Shown piece after piece: positions 1 to 9,328 of a DNA stretch of 64,000 nucleotides; the stretch's first letter is position 1, and each line of letters starts with the position of its first letter. The translations under genes were made by a program, and so were the position numbers. The DNA lies in the NCBI GenBank assembly GCA_029779645.1, contig JAKPAC010000012.1, positions 62,001-126,000 of the forward strand, in the 5' to 3' direction. Under the pieces are notes generated by a model that did no database searches, had not been told where the DNA came from, and was given only the letters and a program-made list of their open reading frames with translations. The DNA comes from Actinomycetes bacterium (GTDB lineage Bacteria > Actinomycetota > Actinomycetes > Actinomycetales > Microbacteriaceae).

Positions 1-35
1 GCACGGGAGCGCTCACCGGGTTCTCGCTGCGCCCC

Positions 36-2471
36 GTGCGTGACGATCGTGATGCCCTGCGCGTCTTCCCGGGCACGCACCGCACGCTCACCGGGTTCGG
101 GCATGACGAGATGCGCACCGCGGTCGATGCGCGGCCGGACGGGTGGTCGAGCGCGGACGCGACCGCGTCGGTCGACCACGGGGTCGTGAAAGGCCTGGCG
201 CAGGGCACCGCCACGATCACCGCGGCGAGCGGATCGGCGAGCGGCTCGCTCGAGCTCGAGGTCGCCGGCCCGCTGCAGCGGATGACGGTCGACCAGAGCG
301 TCGTCAACCTCGAGACCCAGGGCGCCTCGGCGGTGCTGTCGTTCACCGGGCACGACGCGGAGGGCTTCACGGCACCGATCGAGGCGATCGACATCGCGGT
401 CGACAATCCGGCGCCCGACGTGTTCTCGGTGACGCCCACCGCGGACGGCAGATTCACGGTGACGGCGACCGCCGCCGAGGGCGGCGCGACGCTCGCCTTC
501 ACCCACGGCGACGTCCGGGCTGAGGTCGCCGTCGCGGTCCCGCTCGAGGTGAAGCTGATCGATGACTTCTCCGACATCAGCGGCTGGACGACCGCGCACG
601 ACCGCGCGGCAAACGGGTCGATTGCGCCGGGTGAGGGGCACGAGGGCGCGGCAAGCATCCGCGTGAACTACGACTTCACCCAGTCGACCGGCATCCGGGG
701 CCGATATGCGGTGGCGCCCGGCGCGGTCGAGGGCGGCAACGGCGGCATCGACATCCCCGGTCGCCCGCAGAAGCTCTCGGTCTGGATCAAGGGCGACGGC
801 AACGGCTCGCTCCTGCGGCTGCAGGTGATGCAGCCAAATGGCGTGCGATCGTGGCTGGACGGCGTCGGCGGCTCGCAGTCGCTGTATGTGACGTGGAAGG
901 GCTGGCAGCGCCACGACTTCGTGGTGCCGGAGTCGTTCGCGTTCCCGCTCAAGTTCGAGCGGATTCGGGTGCTCGAGACGGTCGCGGCGAAGCAGTACAA
1001 GGGCTCGCTCGAGGTCTCGAAGATCTACGCCTACCTGCCGCCGGTCGAGGTGGCGCCGCAGGCGGTCGCACCCGCGAACGACAGCCTCGTGGTCGCTGCG
1101 GGGGAGACCTCGGACGCGCCGCTTCGGGTCGCGGTGATGTCGGACGCGCAGTTCGTCGCCCGCGAGCCGGAGAGCGGCGCGGTGCTGGGCGCGCGGAAGG
1201 CGCTGCGCGAGATCGTGGCGCAGAGCCCCGACGTGCTCGTGATCAACGGGGACTTCGTCGACGAGGGCTCGCCCGAGGACTTCGCCCTCGCGCGGAGGAT
1301 TCTCGATGACGAGCTCGCGGACGCGAGGTTCCCCTGGTACTACGTGCCGGGCAACCACGAGATCATGGGCGCTCCGATCTCGAACTTCGAGAAGGAGTTC
1401 GGCGCGACGAGCAACGTCTTCGATCTGAACGGCACCCGATTCATCACCGCGAACTCGGCCACCGGCGCGATCGGCGCCGACTTCGCCCAGGTGAAGATGA
1501 TCCGTGAGCAGCTCGATGACGCCGCGGTCAATCCGGCCATCACCGGTGTGGTGTTCCTGTCGCACATGCCGACGAACGATCCGCTGCCGGCGAAGGCGAG
1601 CCAGCTCAGCGATCGCACCGAGGCGGCGATGATCGACGACTGGTTCGAAGCGTTCCGCGCGAACTCGGGCAAGTCGATCGCGTACATCTCGGGGCATGTC
1701 GGGGCATTCGACACTTCGCGCTCAAACGGCGTCCCCTATGTCGTGAACGGCAACTCGGGCAAGGGCCCGGCCGCGGCTCCCGATGACGGCGGCTTCACCG
1801 GCTGGACGATGCTCGGCATCGACCCGGCACGGGGCATGTGGGAGGCCGCACCGAAGGCCCGCGCGGCGGCCGGTGGATCCTGGCTGTCGGTCGAGACGCG
1901 CCCGCGTGTCGACGCGGACGGGATCGCGATCGCCGCGCCGGCCGAGCTCGCACCGGGCGCGCAGGCCGCGGTCTCGGCACAGTTCGCGCAGGACGCGGAC
2001 GTCGACGGCACTCCGCGCATCGTGTCGGTCGCGTGGCCCATCTCGTCGGCATGGGCGGGCGAGGGCGTGTTTCACGGCGCCCCCGCGGATGCCCCGGCTG
2101 ACGCCGTCGTCGCGGTTCAGCCGGAGCAGGGCGTGGTGACGGCGCTGCGCGCCGGGACCGCGCAGCTGCAGGTGACCGTGAACGGCGAGACCGCGAGCCA
2201 CACGCTCGTCGTGCCGAGCGCCACGGGCCCCGTCGACCCGGGCGACCCCGGCGACGGCAGCGGTGGCGGCAGCGGCGATGGCGGGAACGGCGGCGCGGGT
2301 GAGGGGAACACGGGCGGCACACCCGGCGACGATCTCGCCACCACGGGCGCCCAGCTCGGCGGCGGCATCGTCGCGGTCGGCGCGCTGCTCCTCGGCGCCG
2401 GTCTCGCGTTCCTCAGCCGCGCGCGTCGCCGCGCGGCACGTGCGAACGGGGACGCACACCTCGAGGGATAG
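36..2471 (+). CDS. Cell-surface metallophosphoesterase with Ig-like (BIG2-type) segments and C-terminal LATTG sorting signal; may start upstream of the window
   Basis: Metallophosphoesterase motifs VMSDAQF, VINGDFVDEGS, YVPGNHE and SGHVGAFD; Ser/Thr/Gly-rich Ig-like repeats; C-terminus LATTG + hydrophobic helix + RARRRAARAN. Confidence 0.8.
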   Translation: MRDDRDALRVFPGTHRTLTGFGHDEMRTAVDARPDGWSSADATASVDHGVVKGLAQGTATITAASGSASGSLELEVAGPLQRMTVDQSVVNLETQGASAVLSFTGHDAEGFTAPIEAIDIAVDNPAPDVFSVTPTADGRFTVTATAAEGGATLAFTHGDVRAEVAVAVPLEVKLIDDFSDISGWTTAHDRAANGSIAPGEGHEGAASIRVNYDFTQSTGIRGRYAVAPGAVEGGNGGIDIPGRPQKLSVWIKGDGNGSLLRLQVMQPNGVRSWLDGVGGSQSLYVTWKGWQRHDFVVPESFAFPLKFERIRVLETVAAKQYKGSLEVSKIYAYLPPVEVAPQAVAPANDSLVVAAGETSDAPLRVAVMSDAQFVAREPESGAVLGARKALREIVAQSPDVLVINGDFVDEGSPEDFALARRILDDELADARFPWYYVPGNHEIMGAPISNFEKEFGATSNVFDLNGTRFITANSATGAIGADFAQVKMIREQLDDAAVNPAITGVVFLSHMPTNDPLPAKASQLSDRTEAAMIDDWFEAFRANSGKSIAYISGHVGAFDTSRSNGVPYVVNGNSGKGPAAAPDDGGFTGWTMLGIDPARGMWEAAPKARAAAGGSWLSVETRPRVDADGIAIAAPAELAPGAQAAVSAQFAQDADVDGTPRIVSVAWPISSAWAGEGVFHGAPADAPADAVVAVQPEQGVVTALRAGTAQLQVTVNGETASHTLVVPSATGPVDPGDPGDGSGGGSGDGGNGGAGEGNTGGTPGDDLATTGAQLGGGIVAVGALLLGAGLAFLSRARRRAARANGDAHLEG

Positions 2472-2484
2472 CCGCCCACACAGA

Positions 2485-2525
2485 CGACAGCGGGCCCGGT
2501 TCATGCTGAACCGGGCCCGCTGTCG
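2485..2525. terminator. Rho-independent-type hairpin (possibly bidirectional)
   Basis: Perfect 19-bp arms cgacagcgggcccggttca / tgaaccgggcccgctgtcg with loop tgc, between convergent genes. Confidence 0.75.
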
Positions 2526-2573
2526 CTGCAGGGGCGGGTGGGCGCTGCTGCGCCGGCCGCGCACCCGCCACGA

Positions 2574-3560
2574 CTACAGCAGCTCTGCGCGCAGGGCCTC
2601 CGGGGTCTTCGGCGAGAGCAAGCCCGGTGCGATGTCGAACACGGTGTGCGCCCCGAAGCGCCCCTCTGCGCGCAGACGGTGCGCGGCGCGCGCGTAGGCG
2701 ACGAGCACGCTCGCGGTGAACTCGGGATTGCTCGCGAGCGTGAGCCCGTACTCGATGACCTGCGCGCTGCCCTCGCCCGTGCTGCCGCTGCGGATCACGA
2801 AGCCGCCGTGCGGCATGGCGGCGTGGTCGCGCGCCAGCTCCTCGGCGCTGATGAACGTCACGGTCGTGTCGTACTCGTCGAAGTAGTGCGGCATCGTCAC
2901 GATCGCCTCGCGCACGGCCGCGGCATCCGCCCCCGCCTCGAGCACGACGAAGCACTCGCGCGTGTGCTTCTCGCGGGTGCCGAGCACCGGGCGGGCGCCC
3001 GAGCGCACGGCCGCGACGGCTGCGTCGCTCGGCACCGTGTACTGCACGCCGCCGGCCACGCCGGCCACGCCGCGGATCGCGTCGGAGTGGCCCTGGCTGA
3101 GCCCGCGCCCCCAGAACGTGTAGGTGTCGCCATCGGGCAGGAGCGCCTCGCCGAGCACGCGATTGATCGAGAACATGCCCGGGTCCCACCCGGTCGAGAT
3201 CACCGCGGTCGTGGCGCCGGCGCGCGCGGCGGCATCCACCGCGGCGAAATGCTCGGGGATGCGGGCGTGCGTGTCGAAGCTGTCGACGATGGTGAACCGT
3301 GCCGCGAGCTCCGGCGACTGCACCGGGAGGTCGCTCTTCGAGCCGCCGCAGAGCACCAGCACATCGATCTGCTCGGCGCGGGCGCCCAGCTCGTCGTGCG
3401 CGAACACCCGGGTCGCGGGATGCCGCGGCTCGAGGCTCGCGGGATCGCGACGCGTGAACACCCCGACCAGCTCCATGTCGGCGTTCTTCGCGATTGCGGA
3501 CTCGACGCCGCGGCCGAGGTTGCCGTAGCCGACGATGCCGATGCGAATCGGAGTGTGCAT
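2574..3560 (-). CDS. ddh: meso-diaminopimelate D-dehydrogenase
   Basis: N-terminus MHTPIRIGIVGYGNLGRGVESAIAKNADMELVGVFTRRDP; internal TAVISTGWDPGMFSINRVLGEALLPDGDTYTFWGRGLSQGHSDAIRG. Confidence 0.9.
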   Translation of the reverse strand: MHTPIRIGIVGYGNLGRGVESAIAKNADMELVGVFTRRDPASLEPRHPATRVFAHDELGARAEQIDVLVLCGGSKSDLPVQSPELAARFTIVDSFDTHARIPEHFAAVDAAARAGATTAVISTGWDPGMFSINRVLGEALLPDGDTYTFWGRGLSQGHSDAIRGVAGVAGGVQYTVPSDAAVAAVRSGARPVLGTREKHTRECFVVLEAGADAAAVREAIVTMPHYFDEYDTTVTFISAEELARDHAAMPHGGFVIRSGSTGEGSAQVIEYGLTLASNPEFTASVLVAYARAAHRLRAEGRFGAHTVFDIAPGLLSPKTPEALRAELL

Positions 3561-3664
3561 GCGGGTCTTCTTCCTGAGCCGAGAGGCTCCGTTGACGATG
3601 GGGAGCGCGGCCGCCGCGAGCACACCGGCCTCGCGGGCCGAGCGACGCTGCGAGCAGATCAAAA

Positions 3665-5719
3665 CTACATGTGCGCGGCGATGTACGAGTACTTCACGAA
3701 CACCTCGGGGGCGTGACCTGCCTCCTCGAGGATGCCCTGCACCGCGGTCATCATGTACCTGGAGTCCCAGCCCATGTAGAGCGAGTGCGTGTCGTCGAGC
3801 GCGTCCCACTGGCCGTTCCAGGCCTGCTCGTCGTAGACGGGGCCGCCGCGCCGCGCGCTGAACGCGATGACGAGCTCTGGGGTCTCCGACCAGATTCGGC
3901 GGAACACGCGGTTGAAGAAGTACTTCACATCCGGCACTTCCCAGTGCTCGCCCCGGTACTCGATGTAGGCGAACTCGCGCTGCCAGCCGCGTGGCCAGCC
4001 GCGGCGCCGCTTGGCATCGAGCAGGGGCGTGAGGTCATCGTCGTCGATGCCCCCTGCGTCGGGGCGCGGCCAGATGCGCAGGAGCTCCTCGGTGAGGGCG
4101 ACGGTGCGGGCCGCGATCGCGGCCGTGCCCCAGGCGTCCACCGCGCTGACGTCGCGCGTGAGGGCGACGGCGCTGCGCGCGAAGATGCGGTCGCGCTTCT
4201 CGGGGAACGACGCGTCGAGCGCTCGCTCGGCGAGGTGCTCCTCGAGCAGCACGAGGTTGCCGAGGGTGCCCGCCAGCGCCCGATGGCTGTTCTGCGCGTC
4301 GTCGGTGTAGTCGGCCCAGCGGGTCTGCCCGTCGCCGCTCCAGGCGTCGGACGGGGCGAGCGGGAACACGTGGGCGAGCTCCAGCTCCACGTCGCCAAGC
4401 AGCTCGGCGCCGGCGAGCCGACTGAGCACGTAGCTCGGGTGGGGGAGCGCCCCGTACTTGAGGGCCCCGCGCACGCGCTCGTCAGAGGGCATGATCCGGG
4501 CGAAGGCGTGCTCGAGGGCCTCGGGGTCCTCGTCGCGGGCACGGCAGAGCCGGGCGACGAGGGTGTCGGTGCTGATCCCCACGATCGTGCGTCGCAGGAG
4601 GAGGGACTGCACGCGCTCGAGCAGCTCGACGAGCGTCGCCTGCGCGGAGTTGGCGGCCTCCGTGCCGCCGCGCGCCGCGTCGGCGAGGAAGTCGCGGTAG
4701 GCGCGCATCACGAGCGGGTACATGCCGCGCCCGAAGGTGTTCACGTGGCGCAGCTGCCGCGTGAGCGCGGGCTCCGGTGCGTGCGTCGGCTCGACGAGGA
4801 TGCGATAGATCGCCGAGTACTCCTTCCACTCGGCGGCGTGCGTGCGAAGGTTCGAGGCATCCAGGCGCGGGAACTGCTCGCGGAAGGCGTCGTAGACCCC
4901 GCGGCCGCCGGCCATCGCGACCTCGCGGCCCGTCTTCATGACGAGGTAGTGGCGCCAGAAGCTCGCGATCTGCTCGCCGGTGTTCTGCTCGATGGGGAGC
5001 CAGAACGAGTCTTCGATCTCGGTCTGCTCGGCGTGCGTGAGGCCCATGAGCACGTAGTTGTGGATGAGCTCATGGTCGTGCAGCGGCTCGCCGGTCGAGT
5101 TGAGGCTCTCGAAGATCTGCTGCGCGTTGGAGCCCGCGCCGAGCGTGATCGCAACGTGCTCGAGCTTCTGCAGGCCGCGCCAGATCGCCGGGGCCTCGTC
5201 GGCGCGGATCTGGCTGCGGAAGAAGGCGTAATTGTCGTCGAAGCGTGACTCGCGCGACTCGCCCGGGGCGGCGCGCTCGAGCACGACCTTCTCGAACACC
5301 TCGGCCCAGGCGCGGTGCGGGCGCAGCTTGGTGCGGCTCGGGTCGGCGGCGCGCACCAGCACGCGCTCGAGCTCGGCGGCGAGCGTCGGGTGCTCGGCGC
5401 GCACGGTGTGGTGCAGGGCGGCGACCAGCAGCATGAGGGTGGTGATGCGCTGTTGGCCGTCGATGAGCACGAGCTCCGCCGGGGTGTCATCGCCCTCGGC
5501 CGCGCCGGCGCTCTCGCTGGAGAGGATCGAGCCGATGAAGTGCGTGTGGGTGTCGCCGGTGGCCGATACGGCGCGGATGTCGGCGAGCAGCTTCTCGCAC
5601 CCGCCGATGTCCCAGCGGTACTGGCGTTGGTAGACCGGGACGACGATGGTCGTGTCCGGGGCGGAAAGCCAGTCGATCGTGTTGACGGCGTGGGCGGTCA
5701 CATTCGTGGCAGTGCTCAT
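3665..5719 (-). CDS. DUF262/DUF1524 (GmrSD-like) protein with an extra C-terminal domain
   Basis: VPVYQRQYRWDIGGCEKLLADI and LIDGQQRITTLMLL (DUF262 DGQQR), IFESLNSTGEPL, C-terminal LAHVFPL...GTLGNLVLLEEHLAE...FPEKRDRI (DUF1524-like). Confidence 0.8.
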   Translation of the reverse strand: MSTATNVTAHAVNTIDWLSAPDTTIVVPVYQRQYRWDIGGCEKLLADIRAVSATGDTHTHFIGSILSSESAGAAEGDDTPAELVLIDGQQRITTLMLLVAALHHTVRAEHPTLAAELERVLVRAADPSRTKLRPHRAWAEVFEKVVLERAAPGESRESRFDDNYAFFRSQIRADEAPAIWRGLQKLEHVAITLGAGSNAQQIFESLNSTGEPLHDHELIHNYVLMGLTHAEQTEIEDSFWLPIEQNTGEQIASFWRHYLVMKTGREVAMAGGRGVYDAFREQFPRLDASNLRTHAAEWKEYSAIYRILVEPTHAPEPALTRQLRHVNTFGRGMYPLVMRAYRDFLADAARGGTEAANSAQATLVELLERVQSLLLRRTIVGISTDTLVARLCRARDEDPEALEHAFARIMPSDERVRGALKYGALPHPSYVLSRLAGAELLGDVELELAHVFPLAPSDAWSGDGQTRWADYTDDAQNSHRALAGTLGNLVLLEEHLAERALDASFPEKRDRIFARSAVALTRDVSAVDAWGTAAIAARTVALTEELLRIWPRPDAGGIDDDDLTPLLDAKRRRGWPRGWQREFAYIEYRGEHWEVPDVKYFFNRVFRRIWSETPELVIAFSARRGGPVYDEQAWNGQWDALDDTHSLYMGWDSRYMMTAVQGILEEAGHAPEVFVKYSYIAAHM

Positions 5720-5824
5720 GGTTGCGTACATCCCTTGCAGCGCGAAACTCTCCACCCCAATCTACGCGGCGAACGGCGGTTTCATTTTTTCCGGCATGGT
5801 CGATGGCGGTTCAAATTCACGCTC

Positions 5825-5840
5825 TATAGGCTTGCCTAAG
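5825..5840. promoter_or_regulatory. DtxR/IdeR-like inverted repeat (tentative)
   Basis: tataggcttgcctaag; TAGGC-TT-GCCTA inverted repeat about 40 bp upstream of the 5882 ORF. Confidence 0.35.
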
Positions 5841-5881
5841 TTGGGCCTGTTAAAACGTGCTGGCCCCCTACGAAAGGTCCC

Positions 5882-6661
5882 ATGATCATGGGTTACATCA
5901 AATCCGCAGCGCTGGAGGAGACCGGCTACGTCGTTCTCGACAGCTACAACCAGCCGCTCGACCCCAAGGAGTGGCTCGATCTCGAGTACAACGACTGGAA
6001 GTCGTCCGGCGACACCCGCTTCGCGCCGCTCGCGAGCGCGTTCGGCGACATCGAGTGCAACGGCTTCTGGAACCACAAGCCGCCGCGCACCGACAAGGAC
6101 GGGGTCTGGATCCCGTCGCAGACGCAGATCGCGCCGACGCTGACGACCCGCGCCCAGGAGCCGGGCGCGAACGTGGGCCGCTGCCGTGTCATCGAGCTGC
6201 AGCCCACGCCCTACGGCGACTGCCTCTACAACCTGCACCAGGACGACAACAACCGGCTCAACCCCGAGGGCACCGGCTGGGTCGTGCGCGGGTTCTTCAA
6301 CCTGACTGACGACAAGGACAGCTTCTTCGTCCTGCGCGAGAACCGCACCGACCCGAAGGGCGAGGTCCGCATCGCCCTGCCCGCCGGCGCGCAGCTGATC
6401 GTCGACACCCAGCGCCTCTGGCACGCCGCCACGCACGTGGGCACCGAGCCGCGCTACTGCCTGATCACCTCGTGGACCTCGGGCCCGGAGCTCGACGCCT
6501 ACATCGAGAAGTACAACGGGGTGAAGCACGTGCCGAACGTGGAGCTCCCGCAGGACGTGCTCGACTTCGGCTACTCGGAGCAGGCACGCAAGGACGCCGC
6601 TCGCGCCGCGTACTACGCGGCCAAGGGCCAGGCAGAGGTCATCGCGATGAGCGAGGCCTGA
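5882..6661 (+). CDS. Putative 2OG-Fe(II)-type oxygenase-like (double-stranded beta-helix) protein, uncharacterised
   Basis: NLHQDDN ... AGAQLIVDTQRLWHAATHVGTEPRYCLITSW: HxD followed about 60 aa later by H and then R, as in PhyH/AspH-like folds. Confidence 0.5.
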   Translation: MIMGYIKSAALEETGYVVLDSYNQPLDPKEWLDLEYNDWKSSGDTRFAPLASAFGDIECNGFWNHKPPRTDKDGVWIPSQTQIAPTLTTRAQEPGANVGRCRVIELQPTPYGDCLYNLHQDDNNRLNPEGTGWVVRGFFNLTDDKDSFFVLRENRTDPKGEVRIALPAGAQLIVDTQRLWHAATHVGTEPRYCLITSWTSGPELDAYIEKYNGVKHVPNVELPQDVLDFGYSEQARKDAARAAYYAAKGQAEVIAMSEA

Positions 6662-6680
6662 TTCCTCGCATCGTCTGAGC

Positions 6681-6715
6681 GCGCTGCCCCGGTCGGTCCT
6701 CGACCGGGGCAGCGC
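6681..6715. terminator. Rho-independent-type hairpin
   Basis: Perfect 15-bp arms gcgctgccccggtcg / cgaccggggcagcgc, loop gtcct. Confidence 0.75.
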
Positions 6716-6752
6716 GTCTTCGTGCCAGGGGCCGCGCCGTGCGGCGCGCGCG

Positions 6753-7586
6753 TCACGCGCGGGGGAGGGCCCAGGGCTTGGCCGGCTGGCAGCACATCAC
6801 GATCAGCACGATGCTGCCGAACGGCAGGAGGCTGATGAAGAGCCAGGCCCAGTGCTGCCCCGCGTCGCGCAGGCGCCGCACCGTGACCGCCCACGACGGC
6901 ACGATGATGGCGAGCGCACCGGCGAACCAGGCCATGCCGATCACGCCGGTGAGCATGCTCGCGCCGAAGAACGCTGAATCGCCCGCGACGGTGGAGGCGG
7001 CGCCGCTGATCAGGATCACGATCACCATGAGCAGCCACGCGGCGAGGGCGGCGAGCGAGGCGAACAGCGCGAAGTACCAGAACTCGGACCGGCTCGCGCG
7101 TCCGCCGAAGCCGGCGTACTGCCGGAACACGGACCGAATCGCCTGTCCGAACGACATCGGCTCAGCGGGGCCGACGAGCGGCACGCCGTATCCCGAGCCC
7201 GGATATGCCTGCGCCGGCGTCGTGGCCCCCGCCGCGGCGCCGTATCCGCTCGCCGCGGCGTAGCCGGGCGAAGTGGTGTATGCCGCATGCGCGTCTGCGT
7301 AGCTCGGCGGGGCGGCGGCCGTGCCGCCCGGGTACCCGGGCGGCATGCCGTACGACGGGGCGGCGGGCATGCCGTGCGGCGCCTCGGCGAGCGGCACCGG
7401 CGGCACGCTGGGTGCGCCCCCGGCAGCCGGGGCCGGCGGCGGGATCAGCGAGGGCGGCACGACCGGCTTCGCCGCACGGACCTCCGTCGACCAGCTCGAG
7501 CCGTTCCACCAGCGGAGGGTGCCCGAGGCGGCAGCGGCGGGATCTGGGTACCAGCCGGCGCTGGGCTCGGTGGGCGGGTTCGTCAT
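6753..7586 (-). CDS. DUF2510 + DUF805 membrane protein
   Basis: SAGWYPDPAAAASGTLRWWNGSSW (DUF2510) and FGQAIRSVFRQYAGFGGRASRSEFWYFALF (DUF805). Confidence 0.85.
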   Translation of the reverse strand: MTNPPTEPSAGWYPDPAAAASGTLRWWNGSSWSTEVRAAKPVVPPSLIPPPAPAAGGAPSVPPVPLAEAPHGMPAAPSYGMPPGYPGGTAAAPPSYADAHAAYTTSPGYAAASGYGAAAGATTPAQAYPGSGYGVPLVGPAEPMSFGQAIRSVFRQYAGFGGRASRSEFWYFALFASLAALAAWLLMVIVILISGAASTVAGDSAFFGASMLTGVIGMAWFAGALAIIVPSWAVTVRRLRDAGQHWAWLFISLLPFGSIVLIVMCCQPAKPWALPRA

Positions 7587-7687
7587 TGCACACTCCGGTT
7601 CGGTGGGGAAGCTCCATGCTATCGAGCGCACCCTCGGCGGCTCGCTCGCGCCGCCCGCGCACCGCGCCCACGGCATAGTCTGGGCGA

Positions 7688-8917
7688 GTGGGCGGCAGGA
7701 GAAGACGAGCGGGGGCGGCAGCCGTGCTCCTCGGCGCGTGCGGGTTCGCGCTGCTTGCGCCGGCTGCGCTCGACGGCGGCGCGGCGAGCGCCGCGCCGGG
7801 GCCCGGCACCGACCGCACGGCACACGCGCAGGTGACGGTCGCTGCGGCATCCACGGCTCGCATCGGCGAGCTCGCAGCGCTCGATGTCGCCGCGATGTCG
7901 ACGCGCGAGAAGGCGGCCGCCGTCGTCATGGGGCACATCCCGGGAAGCGATCCCGCGGCGCTGCGCGCGTTCATGTCCGAGACCGGCGCGGGCGGGTTCA
8001 TCCTCATGGGGGCGAACATTCCGCAAACCGAGGGCGAGCTGCGCATGATCACCGAAGCGCTCACGCTCGACCCGGCGCTGCCCCCGCTCATCGGGATCGA
8101 CGAGGAGGGCGGCGACGTCGCCCGCCTGCCGTGGGATGCTCTCGCCTCGGCGCTCACGCTGAAGACGCAGCCTGCCGCCGCCGCCGAACGGGCATTCGCC
8201 GGCCGCGGGGCGCTCGTGCAGCGGGCCGGCATCGGGGTGAACTTCGGCGTCGTCGCCGATGTCACGCCGGGCCCGGGGCACTTCATCTGGCGGCGCTCGT
8301 TCGGCTGGCCGGCGGATGATGCCGCCGGACGCGTCGCGGCCGCGGTCACTGGGGAGGGCGCCCAGGCATTCAGCACGCTCAAGCATTTCCCCGGCCACGG
8401 CGCGCCCGCGGGTGACTCGCACACGAGCATCCCCACCACTGATCTGCCGTACGAGCGCTGGCGCGCGGTCGATGCCGTGCCCTTCGTCGCCGGCATCGAT
8501 GCGGGTGCCCCGATCGTGATGTTCGGACATCTCGCGTATACAGCGGTCGATGCCGCGCCCGCATCGCTCTCGCCCGAGTGGCACCGCATCCTCCGCGACG
8601 AGCTCGGCTTCACCGGCGCCGCCGTCACCGACGATCTGGGGATGCTGCAGGCTTCCGGTCATCCCGCGTATCGCGACCCCGTGGCGAACGCCGTCGCAGC
8701 CCTCGCCGCGGGCAACGACCTGCTGCTGGGCGTCATGTTCAGCACGCCCGAGACGACGTCCGCGATCATCGACGGCATTGTCGCGGCGGTCGAATCGGGG
8801 GCGGTGCCCGTCGCCCGGCTCGACGAGGCAGCGACGCGGGTGCATGCCCTCCGGCTGCAGCTCGCCGGTGCCGGCCGCGGCATGCTGCCGTGCGCCGATT
8901 GCGCGCCGGTCGGCTGA
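7688..8917 (+). CDS. Glycoside hydrolase family 3 N-terminal domain protein (NagZ-like), secreted
   Basis: GGFILMGANIP, PLIGIDEEGGDVARL, STLKHFPGHGAPAGDSHTSIP, GFTGAAVTDDLGM; N-terminal signal-like segment. Confidence 0.85.
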   Translation: MGGRRRRAGAAAVLLGACGFALLAPAALDGGAASAAPGPGTDRTAHAQVTVAAASTARIGELAALDVAAMSTREKAAAVVMGHIPGSDPAALRAFMSETGAGGFILMGANIPQTEGELRMITEALTLDPALPPLIGIDEEGGDVARLPWDALASALTLKTQPAAAAERAFAGRGALVQRAGIGVNFGVVADVTPGPGHFIWRRSFGWPADDAAGRVAAAVTGEGAQAFSTLKHFPGHGAPAGDSHTSIPTTDLPYERWRAVDAVPFVAGIDAGAPIVMFGHLAYTAVDAAPASLSPEWHRILRDELGFTGAAVTDDLGMLQASGHPAYRDPVANAVAALAAGNDLLLGVMFSTPETTSAIIDGIVAAVESGAVPVARLDEAATRVHALRLQLAGAGRGMLPCADCAPVG

Positions 8918-8947
8918 TCGCGGCGCGCGCCGCGAGAACGGCGGAGA

Positions 8948-9328
8948 ATGAAGGGCATGGATGACACTGTCCGCCGCGAGTTCGGCGCACTCCTGCACGC
9001 GCAGCGCGACGAGCTGCTCGCCGGCGTCGGCGCGTCTGAACGCCTGCTCGACGCGATTCGGGAGGCCCGCTCCGACACGCCGGCAGACGACGAGCACGAT
9101 CCGGAGGGCGGCACGATGTCGGCCGAGTGGTCACGGGCCGAAGGGCTGCTCGAGGGCACGCAGCGCGAGCTGGGCGAGCTCGACGCGGCGCTCGCACGGC
9201 TTGCTGCAGGCTCGTACGGGATCTGCACGGGGTGCGGCAGCGCGATTCCTCTCGAACGGCTGCGCGTCCGTCCGGCCGCGCTGCAGTGCGTCGGCTGTGC
9301 GAGTGCGTCGACACGGGTGCGCGGATGA
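8948..9328 (+). CDS. TraR/DksA-type C4 zinc-finger protein
   Basis: LAAGSYGICTGCGSAIPLERLRVRPAALQCVGCAS. Confidence 0.85.
   Translation: MKGMDDTVRREFGALLHAQRDELLAGVGASERLLDAIREARSDTPADDEHDPEGGTMSAEWSRAEGLLEGTQRELGELDAALARLAAGSYGICTGCGSAIPLERLRVRPAALQCVGCASASTRVRG

Noticed and set aside
3671-5248. 525-aa plus-strand ORF opposite the DUF262 gene
   Set aside because: No recognisable motifs; the DUF262 reading has DGQQR and other family motifs.
7688-8917. GH3 enzyme as a novel system
   Set aside because: It keeps NagZ-like KHFPGHG...DSH motifs and is an ordinary family member.
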